Assembly: GCA_019115485.1 (NCBI GenBank)
Contig: DXDM01000002.1
Location: 1 to 64,000, forward strand
DNA from: Candidatus Barnesiella excrementavium
Lineage (GTDB): Bacteria; Bacteroidota; Bacteroidia; Bacteroidales; Barnesiellaceae
Direction of reading: 5' to 3'
Length of the DNA stretch: 64,000 nucleotides
This document shows, piece by piece, positions 34,757-43,638 of this stretch; position 1 is the stretch's first letter, and each line of letters begins with the position of its first letter. The notes beneath the pieces were generated by a model that had not been told where the DNA came from, searched no databases, and worked only from the letters and a program-made list of their open reading frames with translations. The translations under genes were made by a program, and so were the position numbers.

Positions 34757-35377
34757 TTATTGTTGCAAATCTTTGTTGCGGGAGCGGTGTACCCAGATGA
34801 TACAGGCCACGGTGATGAGCGCCATGGGGGGAAGTATCATCAACCCGTTGTTCTGGTAGCCCCAGTCATACAGCTGTTGGGGTATGACCTGGTAGCCGAA
34901 CAGCGTGCCCGAGCCCAGCAGCTCTCTGAAAAAGGCGACGATGACCAGTATGATGCCGTAGCCTACACCGTTGCCCACACCATCGAGAAACGACTCCCAG
35001 GGCTTGTGGCTCAGCGCGAAGGCTTCGAGGCGTCCCATGAGGATACAGTTGGTGATGATGAGCCCCACGAATACCGAGAGCTGCTTGCTCACCTGGTACA
35101 TGTAGGCTTTGAGCACCTGGTCTACGATAATTACCAGAGCCGCTACCACAACCAGTTGCACGATGATGCGTATGCTGTTGGGAATGGTGTTGCGCAGCAG
35201 CGAGATAATGACGTTGGCGAAAGCGACGACGGCTGTCACCGACACGGCCATGACGAGAGCCGGTTCGAGTTTTGCCGTTACGGCCAGGGCCGAGCAGATA
35301 CCCAGTATCTGTACGATTACCGGGTTGTTCTTGGAGAGCGGCCCCAAAAGTATCTCTTTATTCTTTTTTGACAACAT
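34757..35377 (-). CDS. nqrD: Na+-NQR subunit D
   Basis: A 206-aa six-helix membrane subunit paired with NqrE. Seen: '[18 protein letters not shown]' and '[15 protein letters not shown]', each with the conserved cysteine of the Fe-binding pair. It begins 3 nt after nqrC ends, so translation is likely coupled. Confidence 0.97.
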   Translation of the reverse strand: MLSKKNKEILLGPLSKNNPVIVQILGICSALAVTAKLEPALVMAVSVTAVVAFANVIISLLRNTIPNSIRIIVQLVVVAALVIIVDQVLKAYMYQVSKQLSVFVGLIITNCILMGRLEAFALSHKPWESFLDGVGNGVGYGIILVIVAFFRELLGSGTLFGYQVIPQQLYDWGYQNNGLMILPPMALITVACIIWVHRSRNKDLQQ

Positions 35378-35380
35378 GGC

Positions 35381-36091
35381 TTATATATTCTTTGAATTAA
35401 GCGATTCTAAAAATTGGGCGTAGGGTTTTACGCAGTTTTGCAACATGCTCTGTACCCCTTTGCTCGTGATGGTTCCACCCGACACGGCATCGACATAGTC
35501 GGCACCGTTTTGCGGTTTCTGTCCCGCCTTTTCTACGGCAATGGAGGTGAAGGCTCCGTCGATGAAGAAGTGTTTGCCCTGGAACTGTTTCTGGAACTGA
35601 GGCTTTTCGATTTCGGCACCCAAACCCGGGGTTTCGCCTTGGTGGGCGAAGTAGGCACCGTAGACCGTGTTACCGTCGTCCTCGACCGAGATGTATCCCC
35701 AGATGGGGCCCCACAGGCCGGCTCCCGACAGGGGAATGATGTATTTGGTCGAACCCGATTCGTCGGTGCAGATGAAGATGGGTAGCGTGCGCTGTGCTTC
35801 GGGCAGTTTCAACTGGTCGGCGATGTTCATTGAAAACGATTCGCCTTTGACCAGTTGGCCGTTGGCATCGACCACGAACGAGTCGTCGATGTATTTGCCA
35901 TACAACTCCTGCGCGTTTTCGGGAGTGGAGACGATGTTGACCGAGTTGAGTATCTGACTCATCTTGTCGATGGCGATGTTCTTCTGCTGAGCCGGTTTGA
36001 GTCCGATGGCGGCAAAGGCCAGGATAAAGGCCACGACAATCACCATGACCGCGGTATAGATGAGTGTATAGGTATTACCTTGTTTGTTCAT
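35381..36091 (-). CDS. nqrC: Na+-NQR subunit C
   Basis: A 236-aa subunit with one membrane helix and a periplasmic FMN-binding domain. The flavinylation motif SGGTITS (Thr is the covalent FMN site) lies near the C-terminus in 'VDAVSGGTITSKGV'; it has Gly where the classic motif is SGAT. No ApbE flavin transferase is in the window, so it must be encoded elsewhere. It lies 10 nt after nqrB. Confidence 0.96.
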   Translation of the reverse strand: MNKQGNTYTLIYTAVMVIVVAFILAFAAIGLKPAQQKNIAIDKMSQILNSVNIVSTPENAQELYGKYIDDSFVVDANGQLVKGESFSMNIADQLKLPEAQRTLPIFICTDESGSTKYIIPLSGAGLWGPIWGYISVEDDGNTVYGAYFAHQGETPGLGAEIEKPQFQKQFQGKHFFIDGAFTSIAVEKAGQKPQNGADYVDAVSGGTITSKGVQSMLQNCVKPYAQFLESLNSKNI

Positions 36092-36101
36092 AGCTGTAAT
36101 T

Positions 36102-37322
36102 CTATTTTGTCAAGTTTTTGGCTCGTTTGAGACGGTGACGGATATTGGCCTCGACCACGAAGTAGTCGATGAGCGGGGCAAATGCGTTCATGAGCAGAAT
36201 GGCCAGCATGGCACCTTCGGGGTATCCGCTGTTGAATACCCGAATCAGGATAGCCAGCACACCCACCAGGAATCCGAAGATGTATTTACCTGTATTGGTT
36301 CGCGCACCGGTTACCGGGTCGGTTGCCATGAAGACGGCGGCAAAGGCAAATCCGCCCAGACAGATTTGAGTGAGGGGTGAGAGTTGTGCGGCCGGATAGA
36401 TGTCGGGGTTGGCGAACCAGTTGCAGATAAGGCTCATGACGATGCCGCCGGCGAATACCGAGAGCATCACCCGCCAACTGGCAATGCCCGTAGCCAGCAG
36501 AATGACGGCTCCGATGAGAATGGCCAGCGTCGAAGTCTCGCCGATGGAGCCCGGTATGAATCCGAGGAACATGTCGTGCAACGAAAGGGTATTGCCCAGG
36601 ATATCGGTCAGTTGCAGGGCCCCGCCGCCGGTGTGGGTGGCAGCTTGTCCCAGCGGGGTGGCTCCCGAGAAGCCCTCGACCAGTTGTCCGGCACCCAGTC
36701 CGAAGGTGTCGCCCGTGCGGACGAATACCTCGTCGCCCGACATCTTGGAGGGGTAGGCAAAGAAGAGGAAGGCCCGCGTAACCAGGGCGATGTTGAAGAT
36801 ATTCATGCCCGTACCGCCGAATACCTCCTTGGCGAAGATGACGGCAAAGGCGGTGGCCACGGCAATCATCCACAACGGCGTGTCGACCGGCACAATCATG
36901 GGAATGAGCATACCCGATACCAGGAAGCCCTCCTGAATTTCGTGGTGCCGTAACTGTGCGGCGGTAAACTCAATGCCCAGACCTACCACGTAGGAGACCA
37001 CGATTTTGGGCAGTACGGCCAGAAATCCGAAGAGGAAAATCGACCAGAACGATGTCTGGGCCAACTCGCCGATGGCCAGGTAGTGCTGGTAGCCCACGTT
37101 GTACATGCCGAAGAGCAGCGCCGGCAGCAGGGCGACGATAACCACCGTCATTGTCCGCTTCGAGTCGATGCTGTCGTGAATGTGTACACCCGAGTGCGAG
37201 GTGGTGTTGGGGACAAAAAGGAATGATTCAAACCCTTCGAATACCGATTGGAACATGGACAACTTCCCCCCCGGTTCAAAATGGGGCTTGATTTTGTCCA
37301 TGTAATTCTTTAAAGCTTTCAA
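36102..37322 (-). CDS. nqrB: Na+-NQR subunit B
   Basis: A 406-aa membrane subunit with about ten helices carrying the second covalent FMN, at Thr in 'FSGATPLGQAA', and riboflavin/quinone sites. 'SKRTMTVVIVALLPALLFGMYN' near the start and 'ATDPVTGARTNTGK' near the end are characteristic. Na+ uptake is thought to run through this subunit. Gap to nqrA 31 nt. Confidence 0.97.
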   Translation of the reverse strand: MKALKNYMDKIKPHFEPGGKLSMFQSVFEGFESFLFVPNTTSHSGVHIHDSIDSKRTMTVVIVALLPALLFGMYNVGYQHYLAIGELAQTSFWSIFLFGFLAVLPKIVVSYVVGLGIEFTAAQLRHHEIQEGFLVSGMLIPMIVPVDTPLWMIAVATAFAVIFAKEVFGGTGMNIFNIALVTRAFLFFAYPSKMSGDEVFVRTGDTFGLGAGQLVEGFSGATPLGQAATHTGGGALQLTDILGNTLSLHDMFLGFIPGSIGETSTLAILIGAVILLATGIASWRVMLSVFAGGIVMSLICNWFANPDIYPAAQLSPLTQICLGGFAFAAVFMATDPVTGARTNTGKYIFGFLVGVLAILIRVFNSGYPEGAMLAILLMNAFAPLIDYFVVEANIRHRLKRAKNLTK

Positions 37323-37353
37323 AGTCGTTTCGTATTAAAATGGTTATTGTATC

Positions 37354-38703
37354 TTAGTTCATCTCTTTCATCAGCCGGTCGAGACCGTTGCGCACGATTT
37401 TTTGCAGTTCGAGTTTCGAGGTGTCGACAAACTCGCAGAGGGCGAAATCCTCGGGAGCTACTTCGTAGATACCCAGACTCTCCATCTTGTCGATGTCGAA
37501 AGCCAGAATCGCTTTGATGAGGTACTCGGGATAGATGTCCATGGGGAATACCCGGTCATACTCGTCGGACATGATGATGGCGCGCTCTCCGCCTCTCACC
37601 CGGGCATCGATGGCATAGCGCCGTTTCTTGCCCAGCAACCACGAGAAGTAGGAGTGGCTCATGCTGTATTTGTGGGGGTTGAGCGAAGCCCACCCCATAA
37701 ACTCGTTGCAGTTGTTCCCTTCGGGAATCACGGTCACTTGTGCCTGTCGGGCACCCAGATAGCCGTCGGCGCCGGCGTTGAATCCGGTGAGCACGTTTCC
37801 GCTGATATAGCGTTGCTCGTAGTCGGCTCTCTTGACCATACCCTGGGTAATCGAGGCAATCGAGGCTCCGGCACAGGTGCGTACGTAGTGCGGATTGGTC
37901 ACCTCCGACCCCGTGACAGCTACCAGGCGGGAGAAGTCGACATGACCCGTCTCGAGCAACCGTCCGATGAAGAGTAGGTCGAGGGCATTGAGCGTCCACA
38001 CCGTTTCGCCCTTGTTGACAGGTGCTATGTGGTTGATTTGTACCCCCACGTTGCCTGCGGGGTGCGGTCCGTCGAAGAGTACGATTTCGCCGTTTTTCAG
38101 CGCGAGGGGCAAACGTTTGGATACCCCCACATAAACCTTGCCCGGGGTAAGTTTGGCCAGCGCCTTCAACCCTGTTTCGAGATAATGTAACTCCTCTTTC
38201 AGAATAAAGGCATAGTCGGGGGCCAGCGGGGCCGAGTCGAAGGCTGTGACAAAGATGTCGCGCGGCGTCGTGTCGGGGTTGGCAATGATGTCGTAGGGAC
38301 GTTGCTTGATGAAAGCAAAGGTGCCTGATTTCAGCAACAGTGCTTTGAGGTCGTCGGCTGACGCCGTATCGGGTGAAACCTTCCCGAAATCGACAGCCTC
38401 CTGCTTCGTGTCGGGTTTGATGGTAATCTTCATCACCTTGCGTCGTTCGCCACGCTCCACGGCCACTACCTCGCCGCTCACGGGCGAAGTGACCACGACG
38501 TCGGTATGCGTCTTGTCGTGCATGACCGGCGAACCGGCCAATACCCGGTCGCCCGGTTTTACGTCCACTTTGGGAGTCAGTCCTGTAAAGTCGTCGGGGA
38601 TAATGGCGTATAGCAGACTCTCTGCCGATTGCGATATTTCCAGGGTCGGAGCGCCTTGCAGCTGAATGTCGAGCCCTTTCTTGATTTTGACTACATGGTC
38701 CAT
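37354..38703 (-). CDS. nqrA: Na+-NQR subunit A
   Basis: A 449-aa soluble cytoplasmic subunit that binds quinone next to NqrB. It opens with 'IKKGLDIQLQGAP' and shows the lipoyl-like 'VKPGDRVLAGSPVMHDK' and 'VTSPVSGEVVAVERGERRKV', then 'TGSEVTNPHYVRT'. It is the first gene of the operon. A minus-strand TAATTTTG (38737-38730) is a possible -7 box about 27 nt upstream, but no -33 box is seen. Confidence 0.97.
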   Translation of the reverse strand: MDHVVKIKKGLDIQLQGAPTLEISQSAESLLYAIIPDDFTGLTPKVDVKPGDRVLAGSPVMHDKTHTDVVVTSPVSGEVVAVERGERRKVMKITIKPDTKQEAVDFGKVSPDTASADDLKALLLKSGTFAFIKQRPYDIIANPDTTPRDIFVTAFDSAPLAPDYAFILKEELHYLETGLKALAKLTPGKVYVGVSKRLPLALKNGEIVLFDGPHPAGNVGVQINHIAPVNKGETVWTLNALDLLFIGRLLETGHVDFSRLVAVTGSEVTNPHYVRTCAGASIASITQGMVKRADYEQRYISGNVLTGFNAGADGYLGARQAQVTVIPEGNNCNEFMGWASLNPHKYSMSHSYFSWLLGKKRRYAIDARVRGGERAIIMSDEYDRVFPMDIYPEYLIKAILAFDIDKMESLGIYEVAPEDFALCEFVDTSKLELQKIVRNGLDRLMKEMN

Positions 38704-39286
38704 ATTGATGTAGAAAATAAATTTTGTGACAAAATTACAATACTTTTCGATTTCCGGTAGAATCTTGTTCCTCTTTTTTTGAGAAAGACGGTAAATGTGA
38801 GGAGGAAACCGAACCTGGGAATAACATCGATTGTCATACCATTTTTAATAAAATTAGCAGAGACCCGCAGGGACCGTCGAGCAGGAAACTCGGGCGTCGG
38901 GCCGGACCCGGCAAGTGGAGAAACTACAAGATGAATACGGGAAGAAACTCATTGTAAAGTGCTTGAAATACGGCTGTAACAAAGGCAGGGCCAAGTTGTG
39001 ATTCGCTGAAAAAAAAAGTGAATTATTTTTTTGTATGGAAATAATATACTACATTTGACGCACGAATGCGAAGAAGTAAGCGAGAGAAGCGTGAGCTTGA
39101 TACCTCGGGCTTTTGGAGAAGATTCTTCACATATAATAATTAAGGAGTAGAAAACGTTTCATAGAAAAACATACACAGCACAGCCACACAAGGAGGTATT
39201 CCCGCAAGAATGCAGCTCGCAGGGGTGAAGCAAAGGATTGAACTGAATTAAAATAACTAATACAAACACTTAGATTTAATTTAATT
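38704..39286. other. 583-nt intergenic region between divergent nqrA and exbB
   Basis: It contains the nqrA promoter area, a GC-rich island (about 38866-38935) in otherwise AT-rich DNA, and a long leader of the exb cluster. A TACATTTG box (39050-39057) with TTTG only 16 nt upstream (39030-39033) is the best exbB promoter, leaving a leader of about 220 nt. From 38858 to 39001 a 47-codon frame without ATG is open on the plus strand. No known RNA family was recognised. Confidence 0.55.
39210..39251 (+). CDS. Possible 13-codon leader peptide of the exbB cluster
   Basis: ATG to TAA encoding MQLAGVKQRIELN, preceded by a full Shine-Dalgarno AAGGAGGT (39190-39197), 12 nt upstream. Strong Shine-Dalgarno sequences are unusual in Bacteroidota. 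It ends 35 nt before exbB. It may be a regulatory leader or chance; the long spacing lowers confidence. Confidence 0.25.
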   Translation: MQLAGVKQRIELN

Positions 39287-40096
39287 ATGGAAGCTAAAAA
39301 AGCTAAAAAGAACAAGGTGCGCGGTATAAAAAACGCATTTATTGTAATCATCATCTGTTTTATCATCGCTTTGGTGGTATTCACCCAAGTACTTGGTGCT
39401 CCTACAAACTTTGAAGGCGGCGATCCCGAAGGCGGACACCCTCTGAACCTGTTGGGTACAATCTATAAAGGTGGTTTCATCGTTCCTATTCTGCAAACTT
39501 TGCTGTTGACGGTAATCGTTCTTTCGGTAGAGCGTTTCATCGCCATGTTGAGCGTTAAAGGTAAAGGCAGTGTCGACAAATTCGTTGCTGCTGTAAAAGC
39601 CTCTTTGGAAAAAGGCGACATCGCCGGTGCTCAAGCTCTCTGCGAAAAACAACGTGGTACGGTTGCCAGCGTAGTTTCGTCGGCTCTTATCCGTTACGGC
39701 GAAGTTGAGAATGACAACAACCTGACCAAAGAACAAAAAATCGAGGCTATCCAAAAACAACTCGAAGAGGCTGCTGCTCTCGAAATGCCTGCCATGCAAC
39801 AGAACTTGCCTATCGTGGCCACGATGACGACGCTGGGTACGCTGGTCGGACTTCTCGGTACAGTGTTGGGTATGATCAAATCGTTCCAGGCTCTGGCCAC
39901 TGCCGGTGCTCCTGACTCGGTTGCCCTGTCGACCGGTATTTCCGAGGCCCTTGTGAACACGGCCTTCGGTATCGCAACCGGTGCTCTCGCTGTAATTTCG
40001 TATAACTATTTCTCCAACAGAATCGATAACATAACCTACGCTATCGACGAGGTAGGTTTCTGCATTGTTAACACATTCGCTGCTACTCACAAGTAA
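39287..40096 (+). CDS. exbB: MotA/TolQ/ExbB proton channel family protein
   Basis: A 269-aa inner-membrane protein with an N-terminal helix, then the MotA/TolQ/ExbB core with two more helices in the last third ('LPIVATMTTLGTLVGLLGTVLGMI', cited as two parts: LPIVATMTTLGTL and VGLLGTVLGMI, and 'ISEALVNTAFGIATGALAVI'). With ExbD it uses the proton gradient to drive TonB-dependent import across the outer membrane, or possibly gliding/secretion in this phylum. First gene of exbB-exbD-exbD-tonB. Confidence 0.93.
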   Translation: MEAKKAKKNKVRGIKNAFIVIIICFIIALVVFTQVLGAPTNFEGGDPEGGHPLNLLGTIYKGGFIVPILQTLLLTVIVLSVERFIAMLSVKGKGSVDKFVAAVKASLEKGDIAGAQALCEKQRGTVASVVSSALIRYGEVENDNNLTKEQKIEAIQKQLEEAAALEMPAMQQNLPIVATMTTLGTLVGLLGTVLGMIKSFQALATAGAPDSVALSTGISEALVNTAFGIATGALAVISYNYFSNRIDNITYAIDEVGFCIVNTFAATHK

Positions 40097-40123
40097 TCGG
40101 CATAAAATCGAAAGGACCATTAT

Positions 40124-40741
40124 ATGGCTAAAGTAAAAGTAAAAAAGAAGAGTACGCTCATCGATATGACCGCGATGAGTGACGTTACCGTGCTTCTGCT
40201 TACTTTCTTCATGCTGACATCGACCTTCGTTCAGAAAGAGCCTGTACAAGTGAGTACCCCCTCTTCGGTATCCGAAATCAAAATCCCCGAAATCAACGTT
40301 TTGCAGGTTTTGATTGAACCGTCCGGGAAAATCTTTATCAGTCTCGACAAACAAGAGGATAGGGTGAATGTATTGAATGCAATGAGTAGTATGTACGGAG
40401 TCCCGTTTACTCCCGAGCAAATAAATAAGTTCAGATTGGCCAACTCGTTTGGTGTACCTATCAAGCAGATGCCGGGCTTCCTGGATTTGAAATCCGATAT
40501 TCAGGACAAAACCCTTAAAAACTACGGTATCCCTTGCGACAGTACCAACAACGAGTTCAAGGAATGGGTTCGTGCTGCCCGCAAAAACAATCCCGATTTG
40601 AAGATTGCCATCAAGGCCGACCAGTCGACCCCCTATGACAAGATTAAAAACGTGATGAGTTCGTTGCAGGACATCAAGGAAAACCGTTACAATCTGCTTA
40701 CTTCATTGAAGAGTTTACCCGCAGAAGAAGAAAATAACTAA
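40124..40741 (+). CDS. exbD: ExbD/TolR family protein, copy 1
   Basis: A 205-aa protein with a single N-terminal membrane helix containing the proton-accepting Asp in 'MTAMSDVTVLLLTFFMLTS', followed by a periplasmic domain. It is longer than a classical ExbD (about 140 aa) because of an inserted region around 85-150. It follows exbB by 27 nt and precedes a second, unlike exbD by 20 nt. Confidence 0.9.
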   Translation: MAKVKVKKKSTLIDMTAMSDVTVLLLTFFMLTSTFVQKEPVQVSTPSSVSEIKIPEINVLQVLIEPSGKIFISLDKQEDRVNVLNAMSSMYGVPFTPEQINKFRLANSFGVPIKQMPGFLDLKSDIQDKTLKNYGIPCDSTNNEFKEWVRAARKNNPDLKIAIKADQSTPYDKIKNVMSSLQDIKENRYNLLTSLKSLPAEEENN

Positions 40742-40761
40742 GTCATGAAAGGAATTGAATT

Positions 40762-41448
40762 ATGGCAGAAGTAGAAGTAAAAGACTCGGGTAAAGGCGGG
40801 AAGAAAGGACAACAGAAGAAAATGAAAATCCATGTGGACTTTACTCCCATGGTTGATATGAACATGCTTTTGATCACCTTCTTCATGTTCTGTACGACGT
40901 TGAGCAAACCCCAGACAATGGAGATCAGTATGCCTACCAACGACAAGGTAACAGAAGAAGAGCAAAATAAGGTGAAGGAATCGGAGGCCATAACCATCTT
41001 GCTGGGCGACCACGACCGGGTATTCTACTACCTGGGACAACCCAAGTACGAAGATTATACCTCGCTGGTCGAATCGTCTTATGGAGCTGACGGTCTGAGA
41101 GCCCTCCTCCTTGAACGCAACAAGACGGTTGTCAACAAGGTGAAAGATTTGAAGGAACGTAAAAAGAGAAAAGAAATCGATGAGGTAGTCTTCGACTCGC
41201 TGGTAACCGAAGCCAAGAAGACCAAAGGCTCCCCGGTTGTGATGATCAAGGCTAAGTTGGCCGACGAAAACGGCGAAAACGGAGCCTCTTACCGCAACCT
41301 GATTGATGCGCTCGACGAGATGATTATCTGCGACATAGGCCGTTATGCCATTGTCGACATCACCGAGGGCGACCTGTTCCTGATGGAGAATTACGAGAAG
41401 AAAGGTGCTCTTTCGGATCAGATAGACACCAGTATCAAGAAGAACTAA
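40762..41448 (+). CDS. exbD: ExbD/TolR family protein, copy 2
   Basis: A 228-aa ExbD paralogue with 'VDFTPMVDMNMLLITFFMFCTT' as the helix carrying the conserved Asp. The middle (about 105-150) is a highly charged Lys/Glu-rich insert ('VKDLKERKKRKEIDEVV') not found in standard ExbD. The two paralogues probably form a heteromeric unit with ExbB. It lies between exbD copy 1 (20-nt gap) and tonB (25-nt gap). Confidence 0.9.
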   Translation: MAEVEVKDSGKGGKKGQQKKMKIHVDFTPMVDMNMLLITFFMFCTTLSKPQTMEISMPTNDKVTEEEQNKVKESEAITILLGDHDRVFYYLGQPKYEDYTSLVESSYGADGLRALLLERNKTVVNKVKDLKERKKRKEIDEVVFDSLVTEAKKTKGSPVVMIKAKLADENGENGASYRNLIDALDEMIICDIGRYAIVDITEGDLFLMENYEKKGALSDQIDTSIKKN

Positions 41449-41473
41449 TAGTACACATTAAAGGAGAAGAAAA

Positions 41474-42292
41474 ATGTCAAAGAATGTAGATTTAACTTCG
41501 AAAGAATGGTGCGACTTAGTTTTTGTCGGGAAGAACAAGGCATTTGGCGCCTACCGTTTGCGGGTAAACTCGCCTAAGCGGTACACATGGGCCACCGTTG
41601 GTGTGATTTGTGTGGTAGCCTTTGCCTTTGCACTCCCTTATATTGTGGACTCGTTTAAGTTTGGTGAAGCCGAGGAAGAGATTTCTACCGTCGTAGAGAT
41701 GTCGCAACTTCCCGAGGCCGAGGTAGAGAAACAAGAGGTTCAACCTTTGGTAGAGACGCCTCCTCCCCCTCCCTTGAAGAGCTCAATCAAATTTACCGCA
41801 CCTGTAATTAAGAAAGACGAAGAGGTTTCTGACGAAGAGGAGTTGAAGTCGCAAGACGAGTTGACCCAATCGAAAGTAAACATCTCTATCGCCGACGTAA
41901 AAGGTAATGACGAAGAACATGGCCAGGACATCGCCGATTTCCGTGAAGTAATCGCCGAGCCTGTCGTAGAGGAAGAAAAACCCTACGAGGCCGTAGAGCA
42001 GATGCCTACCTTCCCCGGTGGCGAAGCCGAGTTGATGAAATTCATTCGTGATAATCTCAAATACCCGGTTATTGCTCAGGAAAACGGTATCCAAGGTCGT
42101 GTAATCCTGCGATTCGTTGTATCGAAGACAGGTACCATCGACAACGTGACCGTGTTGCGTAGCTTGGACCCCACTTGCGACAAAGAGGCTATTCGAGTTG
42201 TGAAAAGCATGCCCAAGTGGATTCCCGGTAAACAAAACGGTAACAACGTGCCGGTATATTTCACATTGCCTGTTGTGTTCAAACTTTTGTAA
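41474..42292 (+). CDS. tonB: TonB family energy transducer
   Basis: A 272-aa protein with one membrane helix (about 35-55), an acidic and proline-containing periplasmic linker ('VETPPPPPLKSS', then Glu/Asp-rich) and a C-terminal TonB domain ('FPGGEAELMKFIRDNLKYP', 'GRVILRFVVSKTGTIDNVTV', 'WIPGKQNGNNVPVYFTLPV'). It carries energy from ExbBD to outer-membrane receptors. It is followed by a hairpin terminator before the next gene. Confidence 0.93.
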   Translation: MSKNVDLTSKEWCDLVFVGKNKAFGAYRLRVNSPKRYTWATVGVICVVAFAFALPYIVDSFKFGEAEEEISTVVEMSQLPEAEVEKQEVQPLVETPPPPPLKSSIKFTAPVIKKDEEVSDEEELKSQDELTQSKVNISIADVKGNDEEHGQDIADFREVIAEPVVEEEKPYEAVEQMPTFPGGEAELMKFIRDNLKYPVIAQENGIQGRVILRFVVSKTGTIDNVTVLRSLDPTCDKEAIRVVKSMPKWIPGKQNGNNVPVYFTLPVVFKLL

Positions 42293-42329
42293 TCTCTCGA
42301 TTGTTTAACCAAGAGATTCGTGCATATAG

Positions 42330-42373
42330 TACTCGCGACCTATTATCACAAGATTTTAGGTTGCGGGTATTTT
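42330..42373 (+). terminator. Terminator between tonB and the downstream genes
   Basis: TACTCGCGACCT pairs with AGGTTGCGGGTA (12 bp with G-U pairs) and is followed by TTTT. A smaller AATCTCT/AGAGATT hairpin lies at the tonB stop. Confidence 0.6.
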
Positions 42374-42386
42374 AAAAATAAAGTTT

Positions 42387-42623
42387 ATGGAAGAGAAGTA
42401 CGGCCGTTATGATGAAGAGGGCACCGGCAAGCAAAAGCGCCCGTTGGGAATGAACATTGTGTTGGGCATGATTATGATTGCCATCTATTTAGGTATGGCT
42501 TACTTGCTGCTGTTCACCACTTTCTTCTCCAACTTGTACGACATCGTGCGCTACATCATGGGGGTCGTGTTTGCCTTGTATGGCATTTTCAGGGGGTACA
42601 GATTGTTTGTCGGAATGAAATAA
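42387..42623 (+). CDS. Small two-helix membrane protein, function unknown
   Basis: A 78-aa protein with a charged N-terminus and two hydrophobic helices ('MNIVLGMIMIAIYLGMAYLL' and 'YIMGVVFALYGIFRGYRLFV'). I do not recognise a named family. It sits between tonB and a PstS-like lipoprotein gene, 13 nt before the latter, which suggests a joint transcript and an inner-membrane accessory role for the exb/ton system. Confidence 0.7.
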   Translation: MEEKYGRYDEEGTGKQKRPLGMNIVLGMIMIAIYLGMAYLLLFTTFFSNLYDIVRYIMGVVFALYGIFRGYRLFVGMK

Positions 42624-42636
42624 AATTCGTGGGATT

Positions 42637-43605
42637 ATGAATAAGTTGCTGTCAGTTTCGTTTGCCGTTCTCATTGCAGCCCTCGTTTCATCGTGTTCGT
42701 CCTGTCAGAACGATTCGGAGAAGAGCGGTGAGCGCAAGGTGAAAGAGACAATAACCTCGGGGGTTATCGATATCAGTTGCGATGAAAGTTTCGAACCCAT
42801 CATGGAGCAGGAAATCATGGTATTTGAAGCCGCTTATCCCAAGGCTTCGATTATTCCCTATTATGTGAGCGAAGCCGAGGCTTTGAATATGCTGCTGCAA
42901 GACAGCGTGCGCCTGGCCGTAGCCACCCGCAAACTCACCCCGCAGGAAGAGGCCTCGTTCAAGTCGCGTCAATTGCGGGTGCGCACCGTGCAAATCGCTC
43001 TCGACGGCATCGCTTTTATCGTGAACAAGTCGAACAAGCACGACGTCATCTCGGTCGACGAGTTGCGCAAGATTGTCACGGGCGAGGTAACCACCTGGAA
43101 TCAAATCTATCCCAACTCGTCGTTGGGTAAAATCAATTTTGTCTTTGACAATCAGGGATCCAGTTCCATGCGTTATGCCATCGACTCCCTGTGTCAAGGA
43201 AAACCTCTTTATCAAGGGCTTTTTGCCCAGAAATCCAATCAGGCCGTTATCGACTATGTGGCGCAGACTCCCAATGCGATAGGAGTGATAGGCGCCAGCT
43301 GGATAGGAAATGAAGCCGACACGACCAATACCTCGTTTACCGATGTCGTGAAGGTGATGGCCGTGCGCAAGGCTCCGGGCTATGACCCTTACAAGCCTTA
43401 TCAGTACTATATCGCTACGGGCGACTACCCGTTGACCCGCCCCATCTACATGATTACAACCGATCCCCGCAACGGACTGCCCACCGGGTTTACCAAGTTT
43501 GTCTCCTCTCAAAGAGGACAATTAATAATTTTTAAGACAGGTATTGTACCATGGCAGGCCAATATTGCGTTAAAAAGAGATGTAAGCATAACCGATGCTT
43601 TTTAA
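42637..43605 (+). CDS. PstS-like substrate-binding lipoprotein
   Basis: A 322-aa lipoprotein: signal peptide with lipobox 'LVSSCSSC', then a periplasmic-binding-protein fold like PstS ('ISCDESFEPIMEQEI', 'VFDNQGSSSMRYAIDSL', 'AIGVIGASWIGNEA', 'LTRPIYMITTDPRNGLPTGFTKFV'). PstS binds phosphate for an ABC importer, but no pstCAB genes are near. Its fixed place between tonB and a TPR protein hints at a different task. Substrate unknown. Confidence 0.85.
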   Translation: MNKLLSVSFAVLIAALVSSCSSCQNDSEKSGERKVKETITSGVIDISCDESFEPIMEQEIMVFEAAYPKASIIPYYVSEAEALNMLLQDSVRLAVATRKLTPQEEASFKSRQLRVRTVQIALDGIAFIVNKSNKHDVISVDELRKIVTGEVTTWNQIYPNSSLGKINFVFDNQGSSSMRYAIDSLCQGKPLYQGLFAQKSNQAVIDYVAQTPNAIGVIGASWIGNEADTTNTSFTDVVKVMAVRKAPGYDPYKPYQYYIATGDYPLTRPIYMITTDPRNGLPTGFTKFVSSQRGQLIIFKTGIVPWQANIALKRDVSITDAF

Positions 43606-43638
43606 GTGAGAAAATAATCAAATATTAAAAATATATCA

